Source of the DNA: Plenodomus lindquistii
Lineage: Eukaryota; Ascomycota; Dothideomycetes; Pleosporales; Leptosphaeriaceae
Direction: 5' to 3'
NCBI GenBank assembly: GCA_025504975.1
Contig: JANUWI010000009.1
Coordinates: 1,364,001 to 1,428,000, forward strand
Length of the DNA stretch: 64,000 nucleotides
Position numbers and translations under genes: made by a program. The stretch's first letter is position 1. Every line of letters starts with the position of its first letter. The notes below the pieces were generated by a model. That model had not been told where the DNA came from and ran no database searches. It saw nothing but the letters and a program-made list of their open reading frames with translations. Below are positions 52,101-62,970 of this stretch, piece after piece.

Positions 52101-53645
52101 ATAGGTATTAAATATAAAATTAAATCTAGATAAATCTATTAAAAAATATAAAGCTAGATAGGTAGCTAGAAGGTTTCTATAGTAATATAATATTAGTTAT
52201 AAAGAAACCTTTACTTCTACTAGTAAGCCTATAATTATTAGATTAGGAAATTTATACTTAGGATATAAAACGAGCTTTTTCTAATATAGATATAGATAAT
52301 AATAATTTATTTCTAGAATTACTTATAGGGATTGAAAAATATATCCTAGAAAAAACTATAAAAGATAATCTTATAAAAGATAAAGAATTACTTAATAAGA
52401 TTAATCTAGCTATTAAATCTAATAACTATAAAGAAATAGTTTATAGATTAAATAAAGCTTTATATAGATTAAAACAAGCCTATAAGCAATAGCAATTATT
52501 CTTAACTAAAATTCTAGAAAAACTAGAATTAAAATGTTTAAAAATAGATACTAGTGTATTTATATATAAACATAAACCTATTATATTAGCTATACATGTA
52601 GATAATATACTAGTTTCTATACCTAATTTAGGATTAGTTAATAATCTATATAAAGATTTAATAAAAGAATCTAAATTAGATATAAGTAATCTAGGAGAAA
52701 TAAAAGGGTTTCTAGGTATAGAAATAATTAGAAATAGATCTAAAAGATCTCTAATTATTACATAGAAAACCTTTATAAATAAGCTTTTATTTAAATTTAA
52801 TAAATCTAATATTAAGCCTAGTAATATACCTTTGCCTATAGGTATAAAACTAGATAAAAATTAAGAAACTAGTACTCTTAAAGATATTAATATGTTTTAA
52901 TAAGAAATTGGATTTTTAATTTATTTAACTATATTTACTAGGCTAGACTTAATTTATTCTATAAATTATCTAGCTAGATTTATGTCTAATCCTAGTTTAG
53001 AGCATTATAATTACTTTAATAAAGTATAGAATTGTATTATTAAAACTAAAAATTATAGATTAACTATATTCCTATATAATAAAGACTCTAATTAAAATAA
53101 ATTAATAAATTTATTAGGGATTAGTAATTCTAATTAGGGTAGAGATCTAGAATCAAGAAAATCTACTACTTGTAATATATTTATATTGCGTAATATAATA
53201 GATAATCCTTATAATAGTAATATTGCTATTAGTTAGATATCTAAATAATAAAAAACTATTATTTTAAGTTCTATAGAAGTAGAATATATAGCTTTAAAAG
53301 AAGCTACTAAAAACTCTTTATATATACAAATTTATATTAAAGAATTATTAAATACTCTAAATAATAGAGAAATAAATAATATTAATTACATATTTAATAA
53401 AGTAAATATAATTAAAATAGATAGTTTATCTACTATAGAACTAGCTAAAAAAAAAGATTTATTACGCTAGAATAAAACACGTAGATAAAACTTATTATTT
53501 TATAAAAGCAAATCTACTTAGTAATAGTTTTTATCTAGATTATAAAAATACTAGTACTATTTTAGTAGATAATTTTACTAAGCCTACTAGTTATTCTAAG
53601 TTTATAGATTTTATAACTAGGATGAATCTAGTTAAGCTAGAGTAA
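49200..53645 (+). mobile_element. Copia-2 (Ty1/Copia) LTR retrotransposon relic
   Basis: Plus strand, full Ty1/Copia domain order. Gag (about 49290-49800, LPNKFVLALFLNNL). CCHC knuckle at 49964-50005 with the first two Cys now Tyr and His/Cys kept. Protease FILDSSTTIHT (about 50110, canonical ILDSGATxH). Integrase with an H...CIIC zinc motif (50748-50870) and a DLIYIDIGGP core (about 50925), then NRTPNSSINFKTPY (about 51440). RT with NKALYRLKQAYKQ (about 52450) and AIHVDNILVS, VDN in place of VDD at 52598-52606. RNase H with STIELAKKKD (about 53425) and KPTSYSKFIDFI near 53585. Proteins are unusually Asn/Lys rich (AAT/AAA). Fewer stops and more CpA/TpG survive than in the Gypsy elements. Termini not resolved. 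Confidence 0.85.
49901..50206 (+). pseudogene. Copia-2 open fragment: zinc knuckle plus protease
   Basis: A 101-codon frame still open within Copia-2. It holds Y22-x2-Y25-x4-H30-x4-C35, the CX2CX4HX4C knuckle with both N-terminal Cys changed to Tyr (TGT/TGC to TAT/TAC), followed by the retropepsin motif LDSSTTIHT, where DSGAT is expected. It is a piece of gag-pol rather than a separate gene. Confidence 0.75.
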
Positions 53646-53886
53646 TTCTCTACTCTAATAGTTATTATTCTATTTAGAATAATAACTATAATAGAGCTTA
53701 ATATTTAACTATTAGAACTTTTAATAGGTATTTATCATAATAATAATAGCATACTTTTAAAGAAATCCTACTAGTTTAGTTTAAAAAGGATTTCTAGGCT
53801 CTATTCTTTTAGTTTAAAAAGAGCCTAGCATTATTATATATGCTAAATTAAGAACTCTACTATTATTAATATACTTTTAATTAACG
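53646..53886. other. Short spacer after Copia-2
   Basis: 240 nt between the Copia-2 RNase H stop and Fot1-B. Contains a locally repeated AAAAGGATTTCTAGG / AAAAGAGCCTAG pair. Possibly the start of the Copia-2 3' LTR, cut by the Fot1-B insertion. Confidence 0.4.
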
Positions 53887-53888
53887 TA

Positions 53889-53952
53889 TTCTACTAGTTA
53901 ACCTAATAACCTAGTAAACCTAATAGTTTTCTTTAGTATTATAAATACTATA
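53889..53952 (+). repeat. Fot1-B left terminal inverted repeat (64 bp)
   Basis: Reverse complement of 55665-55728 with about one mismatch; both ends abut TA. Unusually well preserved compared with the element's interior. Confidence 0.92.
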
Positions 53953-55664
53953 GTTTTAACTATTATTATTATTACTATTAATATCTAAACCTATTACTAT
54001 AGAGCTTATATCTAACTTAGAAGTACTTTCTAAACCTTTCTAGTATATATAAGTCTTATGCCTAGTCCCTTTATAGTTACTATAGTGCTAGAGTACTAGT
54101 TAAGTAGGTACTTAACTACTACTACTACTACGCGTATATTTTAAAGAAGTAGGTAGAGTAGATATAGCTATAATAGCCTATAATCTAGTACTATATTTAA
54201 TAGTACCTCTATATTAGATCTACTTCTTTTTATACCTTTTTTTTTATAATTACTACTAATTACTTTTTAAGCTAATAGTTATAGGTTTAAAAAAAAGCGT
54301 TTTAGTATAGTATTAGTTTAGCCCCTTTTATAAGCTATAAAAAGCTAGTTTATATAGTTATAAGTAACTAAGTAAAAGACTTATATATAAACTTTAACTA
54401 AAATTTAAATTTATAAGTATTATTTAAAGTTTTTAATTACTATAAATTTACTAGAGAGGAGAGTTAAAATAAAGTATATAACTATACTTTAAAGTAATCT
54501 AATACTACCTATATATTAGTAAAGACTAGCATTAATACTTTTAAAGCTTTTTAATAGTTATTAACTATAAATATATTAAAAAACGTATTTTTAAAGGCTA
54601 GAAAGAAGCTTTTTTTATTAATATAGAAAATATATTAGTATACTAAGTTTTATATACACTAGCAATACTTACGCTTTAATAGTAAAAAATATACTATATT
54701 AAATTACTAGAGGATATAGAATAAATAGATAGGTATATAAAAAGTTAGAATTTTATTTTTTAAATAATAGTTTTTAAACTTTTAGTTAAAGTAGCTTTTA
54801 TAGCTATATAAAATTAGTAACTAGTATATCTCTACCTTTTATACCTCTATATACGTGTTAAAGTACTTTAACTACTTTAGCCTAAGTATATTATTTATCT
54901 AGCTATTTTTAGAGACTAAAATCTTCTAATTATATAGTATATTAATCTTTTTATACTACGTAGAGATATAGACGCGTTTTTTATAGATAATAAAAAGTAG
55001 AGTTATATCTCTAGAGGTATATATACTCTAAATAATAGTAATCTACTTATAATTACCTAGCTAGATAAAATCTAGCTAATTACATTTTTTAAAGCCTATA
55101 ATAACTTTTTTAGACCTAATTATACCTATCTAGAAGCTAGTTTTATTAAAGTTATAGACGTTATTATTATAGACGCTATATTTAACTTTTATCCCTTTTA
55201 TAAATTTAAACTACACGCTAATAATCTCTAGATCTTTCTACTTTATTCTCTACTTATCTTTTATTTTATTAAAAGCTATTTTAAGCTAACTAGAGCGTGT
55301 TATAAAGTATTTAGCCTACTACTTACCTACTAGTATGCTATTATATACCTCTAGTATTTTATTAGCTATATCTTCTACTTTATATAGCTAGAGGGTAAAC
55401 TTTAATAAATTAAAGTTAAAAATATATATTAAATAATTATTTACTCTTTAGTAGTAGTAAGCTTCTAGATAATAGGTTAAATTTAGAAGCGTAGTAGAAT
55501 TTCTCTAATTTATTTAGAGAGCTTATAGTAACTAATACTAAAGGTACTAGTAGCGTATTAGTAGCTTTAAAATTAGCTAGCTTTAAAAGCTATATAGGTA
55601 AGCTTAAATTAACTTTTAGCCTAAATTAATAATATATTACGTTATAAAGGTATTAAATAGAAGA

Positions 55665-55728
55665 TATAGTATTTATAATACTAAGGAAAACTATTAGGTT
55701 TACTAGGTTATTAGGTTAACTAGTAGAA
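55665..55728 (-). repeat. Fot1-B right terminal inverted repeat (64 bp)
   Basis: Partner of 53889-53952. Copy A has a shorter version at its right end because of an internal deletion. Confidence 0.92.
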
Positions 55729-55730
55729 TA

Positions 55731-58700
55731 TATTAAATCTAATAATTCTTATATTTCTATTTTTATATTACGAGCTAGAATTACTATATAGTTTTATATA
55801 TTCATTTTAAGTAATAAAATACCTATTAAATCTAAACTTAAATAATCTAGCTAGATAAACAAATTTAGCTTTATTTTTAAATAGATATTATTATTAAAAA
55901 TTATTTTTAGCTAAAAATAAAGTAATATCTTAGATAAATACTATATAAAGATATATTTACTAGTAGTTAATACTATTAACTTGTAGTCACTCTAGAATTA
56001 AAGCTTCTAATTATTTATAATTATAAAAAATCTCTATTAAAAAGTTTAATTCTAAAAAAAGTTTACTCTATTTATTATAGTAAAATTAATAATAGAATAA
56101 GTTCTTAATTGAAAATAAACTAGTTAAGTAATAATATAAATTAATTTTATTTTTTTTAGTAAAAAAAGTTACTAGTCTAGAAATAAAGTAAATAAGAAAA
56201 AATCTTTTAACTAGTTTTATATTAGTTTATAAAGCTACTAATTAAGTATATAGGTAAACTATTATATATATAGTACTATTAGAGATTACATTTAATAGAT
56301 TTTAAAAATTAAGTTAAAAGAGTTAACCTTTTTTTTAACTTTAGTTTTTTAATTAGCTAGTTTCTACAATTCTTAATACTTTAAATATTTATTAAATTTA
56401 TATGCTATGTATAAAACTAGGTTATTTTCTTATTTTTTTTTTATAAAAGTAAGAGTTTATAGTTATTAATAAAGATAAATAGTAGCTTTACTTAAAATTC
56501 TACTAGCTTATTTATAGTCTCTAAGATTTTACTTTAATACTATAAACTATAATCTATCTAAAAGTAATATAAATGTATAGTTATTTAGAAATTAATAATT
56601 AAAAGGTTTATTTAAGTAGTAATTATTTAAATCTAGTTAATAGTTATTACAAATTCAATTTATATTTCTTAAAGTTAAAACTAGTAGAGTTTTAAAAATT
56701 AGTTAATTAAAGAACTTTCCTAATTTTTCTTTAGATAAATTAGTGAAATTATATGGACTATTACTAATAATAAAATATTCCTATTATAAAATAATAGCTT
56801 AAAAATACATAGTACTAAAAGATATTTTAATTAGCTATAAACTATATAAAAATATATATAGATTTAAAATGCTAAATTACTTCTATTTTTTTTAATCTTT
56901 ATAGAAAAGAAAAGATAAACATTTTATTATTCTAAAAAAATTTAGCTTTATAAATAAAATTCTAGAAGTAGTTTTAAATTTAATTAAACTTTTTATACTA
57001 TTTTCTTTTACTCTATAATATTAGTACGTTAGTATTAGTATAGTAGTAGTTTTTATAAAATCTAGACCTAGAATAATATAGAAAAAGTTTAGATAAAAGT
57101 TAGAATAGTTTTTAATTTATACTAAGTTTATATAGGGAAATCTAGGGGTAGCTTAATAGAAAACTTCTAAATATAAAAAGTAATAATTATTATAGAATAT
57201 AGCTCTATAATAATAATAATAATAATTCAATTCTCTAGGAAAATAAAATAGCTTTCTATATTTACTTTATATATCTTTATTTAAACCTTTATAGTCTATT
57301 TATACGTATTAGATTTAATTACTATAATAAACCTACCTTATATTTAGATTCTACTTTACTATTAAGAAAATAGGAATAATATCTATATTAATTAATCTAT
57401 TTATTTAACTTTACTACTATTTAGCTATTTAGTTAGCCTATTTTTAGAATTAAATATATACTAGTCTTTTTACTTTATATAAGATTTTAAAGTTAAGAAG
57501 TACTATATACATAACTAAAAAAAGTATAATTAATATTATTATAGATTTATAATATAAATCTTATAATATTTATAGATTTAGAATTTAAAAATAATAATAC
57601 TAAACTTAAACTTGTAAATTATAATAGAAAACTACATTTAATGTTTTTAAACTAGGTAAATTAGCTAAACCTACTAAATATACTAGCTATTTCTATAATA
57701 ATACTAATAATAAACATAGTAGTTATCTAATATAAAATAATATATATTAAGAAATATATAATAGAGTAATAGTTTAAATATATAAAATTTAGTATTAAGT
57801 ATTATTTATTAGAAGTATAGATTATCTCTCTATAAAACTAAAGTAATAGTAAATTAAGCTTTCTTTTTACTATATAGTATATAGTAAGCTATTACTTGTT
57901 TTATAATATAGAGCGTATAGTAAGCTAAAAAAACAATAAAAAATTAAGAAGTAAGGTAACTTATATTAATTCTAGTAATTTTAGGTAAAACCTTTTTAGC
58001 TTAGATAAACGTTTTTAAATAGGTAGGTAACCTAGTATTTAGATTTATACTTACTTATCTAGTTTTTTAACTATATACTTTATATACTCTATTACTTTAA
58101 TATATTACTATATAAAAAATAAGTTTATATATATAGAATTTATTTAATATAGTAATTCTTTATTTCTAATATTTTAATATTTAAATCTATAAATATAAAC
58201 TAAATCTATAACTTTAAAATAGTAGTAAGTTAAGTAATTATTATATCTTATTTATACTTAACTATACCTATTTAATACGTTAAAACTTATAGAAATACCT
58301 ATTATTATTAATTTTATATATAATAAACTAGCTTTTTCTATAAAGTTTTATTTAAACTAGAATATAATCTCTATTTATAACTCTATTTTTAAGCTTTTAT
58401 TTCTAAAATATCTTATAGTTAGTAAATTTAATTCTAATTTAGAAATATAAAAAGTAAGTAACTAAATATAAAAGAAATTATTTAAATAATTATTATAAAT
58501 AAGTTAAATAATTAAATACTAATATAATATAATTAAAAAACCTATTTTATAAAAATCTATTTTTATAACTCTAATATAAATTATCTAGTATTAAATATAA
58601 TAAAAACCCTAGTTTTTAGAAATAAATAGATATTTACATTTTATAATAAATTACTAAAATAGTAAAAGTATACTTTAAAAAAAAATTATAAATATAATTA

Positions 58701-59245
58701 ATTAACTAACTTTATTATTTACTTATTTATATATATTAGAGATAATCTACTATATAAGTATTCTAATTCTACTTTTATACTAGAGGTAATAAAGTAGTAC
58801 TTTATCTACCTTTTAAACCTTCTAAAATTATAAAAAATATTTTTACTTTTATACTCTATCTACTTTTATAAAAGTATAGATTAGTAGAAGTATATTACTT
58901 AATATTCTAGTATACTTTTATACTAATACTTATTTATATAATTTATTTTTTACCTAGCTAGTAAAACTTAGTAGAACTAAGCTATATTAAACTTATAATA
59001 ATATTATCTAGCTTAATCTACCCCATTTTATCTCTATACTATTTTATAATATTATTAATAATAGAAAAGTAAATACATCTATAAATAGGTTTATTACTTC
59101 TTTTAAAATTATATCTATTTATTAATATATAGTTTACTAAAGAATTAGTTTTATTTTAAAAAGACTAATTATATATAATATTAAGATTTTAATATATATA
59201 TTTATATCTAAATATATTTATATAATTAGAGTTTAATACAATACA
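55731..59245. other. Unclassified AT-rich relic DNA up to right island edge
   Basis: 3.5 kb with scattered surviving CpA/TpG. The minus strand between about 57.2 and 56.3 kb can be read for long stretches with TAA/TAG as Gln/Trp, but I found no motif that names a family. The right edge is sharp: ordinary composition resumes near 59250. Confidence 0.4.
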
Positions 59246-59320
59246 ATTCTTGTGCTTTCTTGTTAAAACCTCTACGAACTAGCCTTCTCTCCGCCCGTTA
59301 ACTTACAGAATCACACTTAC

Positions 59321-60771
59321 TCACTCCCCCTCACTCTCCCCATCAAACACCATCCCACTAAACCCCTCCCTCTCCGCCCCAATCAACGGCGCCCTCTCCC
59401 CCTCGTGTCTAGAAAAGTGTCCCCCAATACTAATAACCAGCGTACTAAGCCCATGCACAAAGATACTGCCCAACACTACAAAACTCACAATCGGCCAGAT
59501 AAGCGCAACAGTGCGTTGCCTATCAAGCGGCAGATTGTCCGGGGGATTGGGTAATGGGAGTGAAGTGTCGGTTTCAAGTTGCGCTCGTGCTTCGATGGCG
59601 AGGAATAGCGCGCCTACGCCCATGGGGCCGAAGTGTCCGACGAAGAGGGCTTCGGTTGAGGTACGGACGGAGGGGAGGAGCGAGGCTTTGTACAGGGTGA
59701 AGACGATGGGGATGCGGCGGAGGAGGAGGATGGCGGCTAGTAAGGCGAAGAGGCGGAGTGGTGTGATGGAGTCGAGGGCGTGGAAACTACTCCATGGGAC
59801 CATTGCGCCGAAGAATACGAAGAAGGCCGAGTTGATCATTAGGTCGATGATGACGGGGAGCGTGGTGTTTTCCGTGGGGGAATTGCCGCCGTGGCTGAAG
59901 CCGCGGCCGGCGCAGAAGGCGACGAGGAAGTCGTCTACGCCGAGGGTGGAGGCGAGGCCGATGCAGAACACGGCAGCGAGGAGGTAGAATGCGAGAGAGG
60001 AGGCTGGGCCGATCATTTGCTTTTTGTGGGAGAAGCGGTAGAGCCAGTTAAAGGCATGGCCGAGGGCGATGCCGAGTAGGATGCCGACTATGCATTGGTA
60101 GAGAATGGTGATGAGGAACCATTTTTTGAAGACGCCGCCTGCGGTGCTTTTGGTGAGGAGACTGAGGCCCATGAATAGGAAGGGGAAGGACACGCCGTCG
60201 TTGCAACCGCTCTCTGCGCTGAGCAGGTCGCGGATGCGCTTGGGTACGCGTTCGCTGAATTGGGAGTTTGAGAGCACCGAGGCGGCGAGGACGGGGTCTG
60301 TGGGGGTCAGGCAGGCGGAAATGGTAAAGGCGGTTGCAATGTCCACGTCGAAGATTAGCATGATGAAGCCTGCGCAGATGAGCCAGCCGGCGGTCATGAC
60401 AGGGCCGAGAAGGACGAGCAAGGCACGCCATTTCTTGGCAAAGTAGCCGTCTGGCAGTTCGAGGCCGACGGCAAAGCATTGGATGCCAACGATGATGCGG
60501 GTGGTTTCTTGAATAATGTCCTGGATTTCGTCAGTGATGGGTGGGGAGATGGGACACGTGATACGCGTACATCTGTGAAGCCCCAGGCATACGGCGAAAT
60601 GAAGTCCAGTCCACGCGGTCCAACAATGATACCAAAGAGAGTTGCAAGCGGCGGTTCAGAAAGATGCAGACGATTCCGTATCATGAGTGAAAACAACGCG
60701 TACAAGATGAGGAACAGGGTGATGACCAGGTACGACAGGTGCGGACCCGTGGGTTCCAGCTGTGACCACAT
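59321..60771 (-). CDS. Plasma-membrane Na+(K+)/H+ antiporter, fungal Nha1 type
   Basis: Cation/proton antiporter of the CPA family that exports Na+ and K+ in exchange for protons at the plasma membrane. Two exons, 60571-60771 and 59321-60520, with a 50-nt intron (GTACGC...CCAG, branch site CTGAC), give 466 aa. The N-terminus MWSQLEPTGPHLSYL is characteristic of fungal Nha1. FTISACLTPTDPVLAASVLS (TPTDP at residues 139-143) and LSAESGCNDGVSFPF (Asn174-Asp175) are the conserved ion-binding motifs. GVDDFLVAFCAGRGFS follows. About 11-12 hydrophobic segments fit the antiporter core. The start is the ATG at 60771; a longer frame upstream lacks an ATG. The cytoplasmic tail is very short (it ends GESEGE) compared with the several-hundred-residue tails of many fungal Nha1 proteins. 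The stop overlaps GTGAGTAAGT, a consensus donor, only 75 bp from the AT island, so a lost 3' exon is conceivable. Confidence 0.9.
60521..60570 (-). other. Intron of the Nha1-type gene (50 nt)
   Basis: Minus-strand GTACGC at the donor, CTGAC branch-like sequence 10-14 nt before the CCAG acceptor. Removal joins GFTD to DIIQETTRIIVG, matching the family. Confidence 0.85.
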
Positions 60772-61646
60772 GTTGATATCCCTGGTTTTTCTCAACTGGC
60801 TGCTATCTTTCTCCGAGGGAGCTTGTTGAAGCGGTCGAACCGTTGCACGCGGTGGTTGATAGCTTCCGCGCCTAGTCGATGAACAGAGACAAGGATCGGG
60901 TTGGTATGGGTGAAGCTCTCACGAATAGAATGCCAGCTTCAGAGCGAACACAAACAGGAAAAAGCAGAGTCGTCAAAGGGCAAACAACACCAGCCCAATG
61001 TTCCCGGCTCGAGATCAACAGTGCAGAGTCCTTGGGAGGTACGTCAATGGAAAAGATATAGCGTGCCTTGGGTCAAGCACTGCCTATCCGCATTCGTGGA
61101 ACGACGGGTTATCGATGACGGAAGTTAGCCCTTTTGGGCAGGGCGCTCGGACCTCTTTTATTCGCAAGCTACGCCATTGGCCAAGACGTGACCAGGAATG
61201 GAGGCCCGGTTTGAATGTTATTGCTACGGCAAATGTAGCCGAAGATGTTCTTGATTATTATACGCAAACCTGGTCCAACATGGCCTCCAACGCCGCGGAG
61301 CCATTTCGTCCTCTCGACTGCGGCTTTTATTATGCAAAACCATCCAGAAGACTGCTGCTCCCCTGGTGTAGCAGTAGCTGGTTGAGAAGCTACATGATTA
61401 TGCGATGGCTGCTTGTAGCCTGTGCAGCTATCTGCTCTGTCTCTCCTTGGTGCTATGAATATGACGTCCCCAAACATGTTGTATGATATTTTGTGCCCAA
61501 ACGCCGCTCGTCCTCCCGCGCAAGAGATGCTACTCAGTCTGCTGGTGCTGCCGTTCCGAGTCGACCAGTGCGTGTGCTAGAAATACATGGCAAAATTACA
61601 GCTTCAAACCCCAGCGATATGCAGATATGAAAACGAAGGCTTCCGG
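60772..61646. other. Intergenic region, antiporter upstream / ORM downstream
   Basis: 875 nt of ordinary composition. It must contain the antiporter promoter and the ORM 3' UTR. Open frames on the plus strand (for example 60998-61486) have no domain and no splice-supported extension, and I call no gene. Confidence 0.6.
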
Positions 61647-62306
61647 CTATATGTCGTCCGGGGGATCGTTGAAGGGCGAAAATCGTAACCTGTGTAGCTG
61701 GAAGGGGTTAGTATTGAGTGCTTTTGGTGTGTTATTGCACATGCTGTATACGTACTGATGGCAACTTTGGGATGACGACGGCTATTGTCGCCAGGAAGTT
61801 GATGATGAAATACGTCAGGTCGTAATGCGTGTAATGCGTGCTGACCAAGAATAGCACCACTGGGACAGAGAGCAGAAACTTCTTGGCCGGCGTGTACTGG
61901 TCGCCATTGTCAATCTGCTCCCACATGTTGAGGTTGTCGTACGCGCCGGCATTGAAGTCAAAGGGCACGCCGCGCACGTAGTGGAACATGAGGTAGGAGC
62001 CGGCCGTGTAGGAGATGTTGACGAGGGTCCACGAAGTTTCCTGCGTCATGCCAGGGATGATGTCGAAGAAGATTTTGCCGATGAAGATGAGGACAAAGTG
62101 AATGGCCCATGCGCCTGAGAGTCAGAGTCAGTATAGTATTCTCCTAGTCAAGTAAGAGGCATTGTTGTACCCTTTGCATTGACCCATTCAGCGTTCAGAT
62201 TTGGCAGGGCCGACTGGTCGCTCAGCTGCTCGAGCGACTCTGGGGGCTCTTTGTAGACAAGACTACTGCTACGGCGCCTCCGAGCCTCCTTTGCATCCAG
62301 CGACAT
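61647..62306 (-). CDS. ORM1: ORM/ORMDL family ER membrane protein
   Basis: Small ER membrane protein that binds and restrains serine palmitoyltransferase, controlling sphingolipid synthesis. Three exons, 62171-62306, 61756-62114 and 61647-61697, with introns of 56 and 58 nt (the second has ACTAAC before its CCAG), give 181 aa. The N-terminal basic/Ser cluster RRRRSSSLVYKEPPESLEQ (residues 9-27) resembles the Ypk-phosphorylated region of yeast Orm proteins. NAEWVNAKGAW spans the first splice junction. FNAGAYDNLNMWEQIDNGDQ and YTPAKKFLLSVP, followed by TM segments, are ORMDL signatures. The last exon supplies LHRLRFSPFNDP, matching the family end (IPKLP-x-HRLR). I chose the ATG at 62306; the frame stays open further upstream, so a longer N-terminus is possible. 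The symbol follows yeast nomenclature. Confidence 0.92.
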
Positions 62307-62970
62307 GCTGGGCGAGTTGGCCGTGGACGGGTCGAGCTGGCGGGGCCTGGGGTCGCCAGCAAAGCTCAGGCCAGAGGTGCGGTTGAGGAGTATGGGTGAC
62401 AGTTTGGCGGTTTTGGGGGGTGTGCAGTTGGGGAGGGTGGGTGTAGTGTCTGTATATGGGAGGCAGCAGCAAATTCGGGGGGCGTGCTGGGGATCCTGCA
62501 GAGGACGTGAATAGTACAGGCAGCCAGAAGCAGCTTCGGGCGGCGGCGAGGGTGGGCCGCTCAGGGTCTGGCGGTCGGTCGGTGTACGCAACACTTGTTC
62601 CGGGGCGTCCGCGCTTTTCTTTGGACAAGGGGCGCAGCGAATGGGCGACGAAGAAGGGGAGAAGGGTGCAGCGTAGTCTTGAGTAATTGGGGCGTTACAA
62701 TTGGAGGGGGAGGGGGCTTTGAGAGTATTAGACGAGTGTGGTGGGAATGGGGGCGACGAGAGGGAAGCGTGGCCTCGGTGAAGCAGCACAAGCACAGGGC
62801 CATGGGCCATGGGCCATGGACCAACGACCGACCGTGTTCACTCCATCCACGCCTGTGCACGGGCCCCGACACCTCTATAGTACTCTCGAGTCTAGACGGC
62901 GCGACCGCACTCTCGCACTCTCCCATCACAACCCATTCCCATACTAGACATACACTCTCCCATCACCACA
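62307..62970. promoter_or_regulatory. Divergent promoter region ORM / Iec3-like gene
   Basis: 664 nt between divergent starts. Includes three consecutive copies of GGGCCAT followed by GG (about 62798-62820) and a pyrimidine-rich leader with CATCACCACA immediately before the plus-strand ATG. The reverse strand upstream of ORM remains open in the ORM frame, so part may be coding if ORM starts earlier. Confidence 0.55.

Larger units (their letters stand above)
53889..55728 (-). mobile_element. Fot1/Pogo-type DNA transposon, copy B (with 64-bp TIRs)
   Basis: 1840 bp bounded by TA (53887-53888 and 55729-55730). The 64-bp terminal inverted repeats, 53889-53952 and 55665-55728, match almost perfectly (first bases TTCTACTAGTTAACC). 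The minus strand carries the transposase relic. At about 55420-55200 lies an N-terminal CENP-B-type helix-turn-helix region (KVEDIANKILEVYNS, FITRSSxLKIAFNKIKD). The DDE_1 body follows at about 55180-54590: YNVYNFNKTSF (canonical YNxDETGF), LFIIYKKRVYIST, and a LLLKRKY tail. DDE_1 plus a CENP-B HTH and a TA duplication define the Fot1/Pogo branch of Tc1/mariner. RIP stops make it inactive. Copy A (24924-26712) has the same orientation. Confidence 0.88.
5046..59245. other. 54-kb RIP-saturated AT-rich island of nested transposon relics
   Basis: From about 5046 to 59245 the sequence is dominated by A and T. CpA and TpG dinucleotides are nearly eliminated, TpA is ubiquitous, and the surviving C is mostly in CpT, CpC or CpG. 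This is the product expected from repeat-induced point mutation, a premeiotic fungal process converting CpA to TpA in duplicated DNA. Every recognisable domain inside is a retroelement or DNA-transposon protein with Gln/Trp codons turned into stops, and I found no intact host gene. Comparable AT blocks are known from Dothideomycetes such as Leptosphaeria, and fungal centromeres can look similar. Confidence 0.95.

Noticed and set aside
5046..59245. Mitochondrial or plasmid DNA origin of the AT-rich block
   Set aside because: No mitochondrial genes or tRNAs seen; retroelement and Fot1 domains with RIP signatures explain the content.
59511..59987. 158-codon plus-strand frame
   Set aside because: Shadow of the antiporter coding strand, which has a clear family match.
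60998..61486. 162-codon plus-strand frame between antiporter and ORM genes
   Set aside because: No domain or conserved motif, low-quality composition (Trp/Cys/Arg scatter), located where the antiporter promoter and ORM 3' UTR must be.
62307..62810. Extended N-terminus of ORM to about 62810
   Set aside because: The frame is open, but the upstream residues are low-complexity Pro/Ser without family similarity; the ATG at 62306 directly precedes the conserved basic/Ser cluster. Kept only as a possibility.
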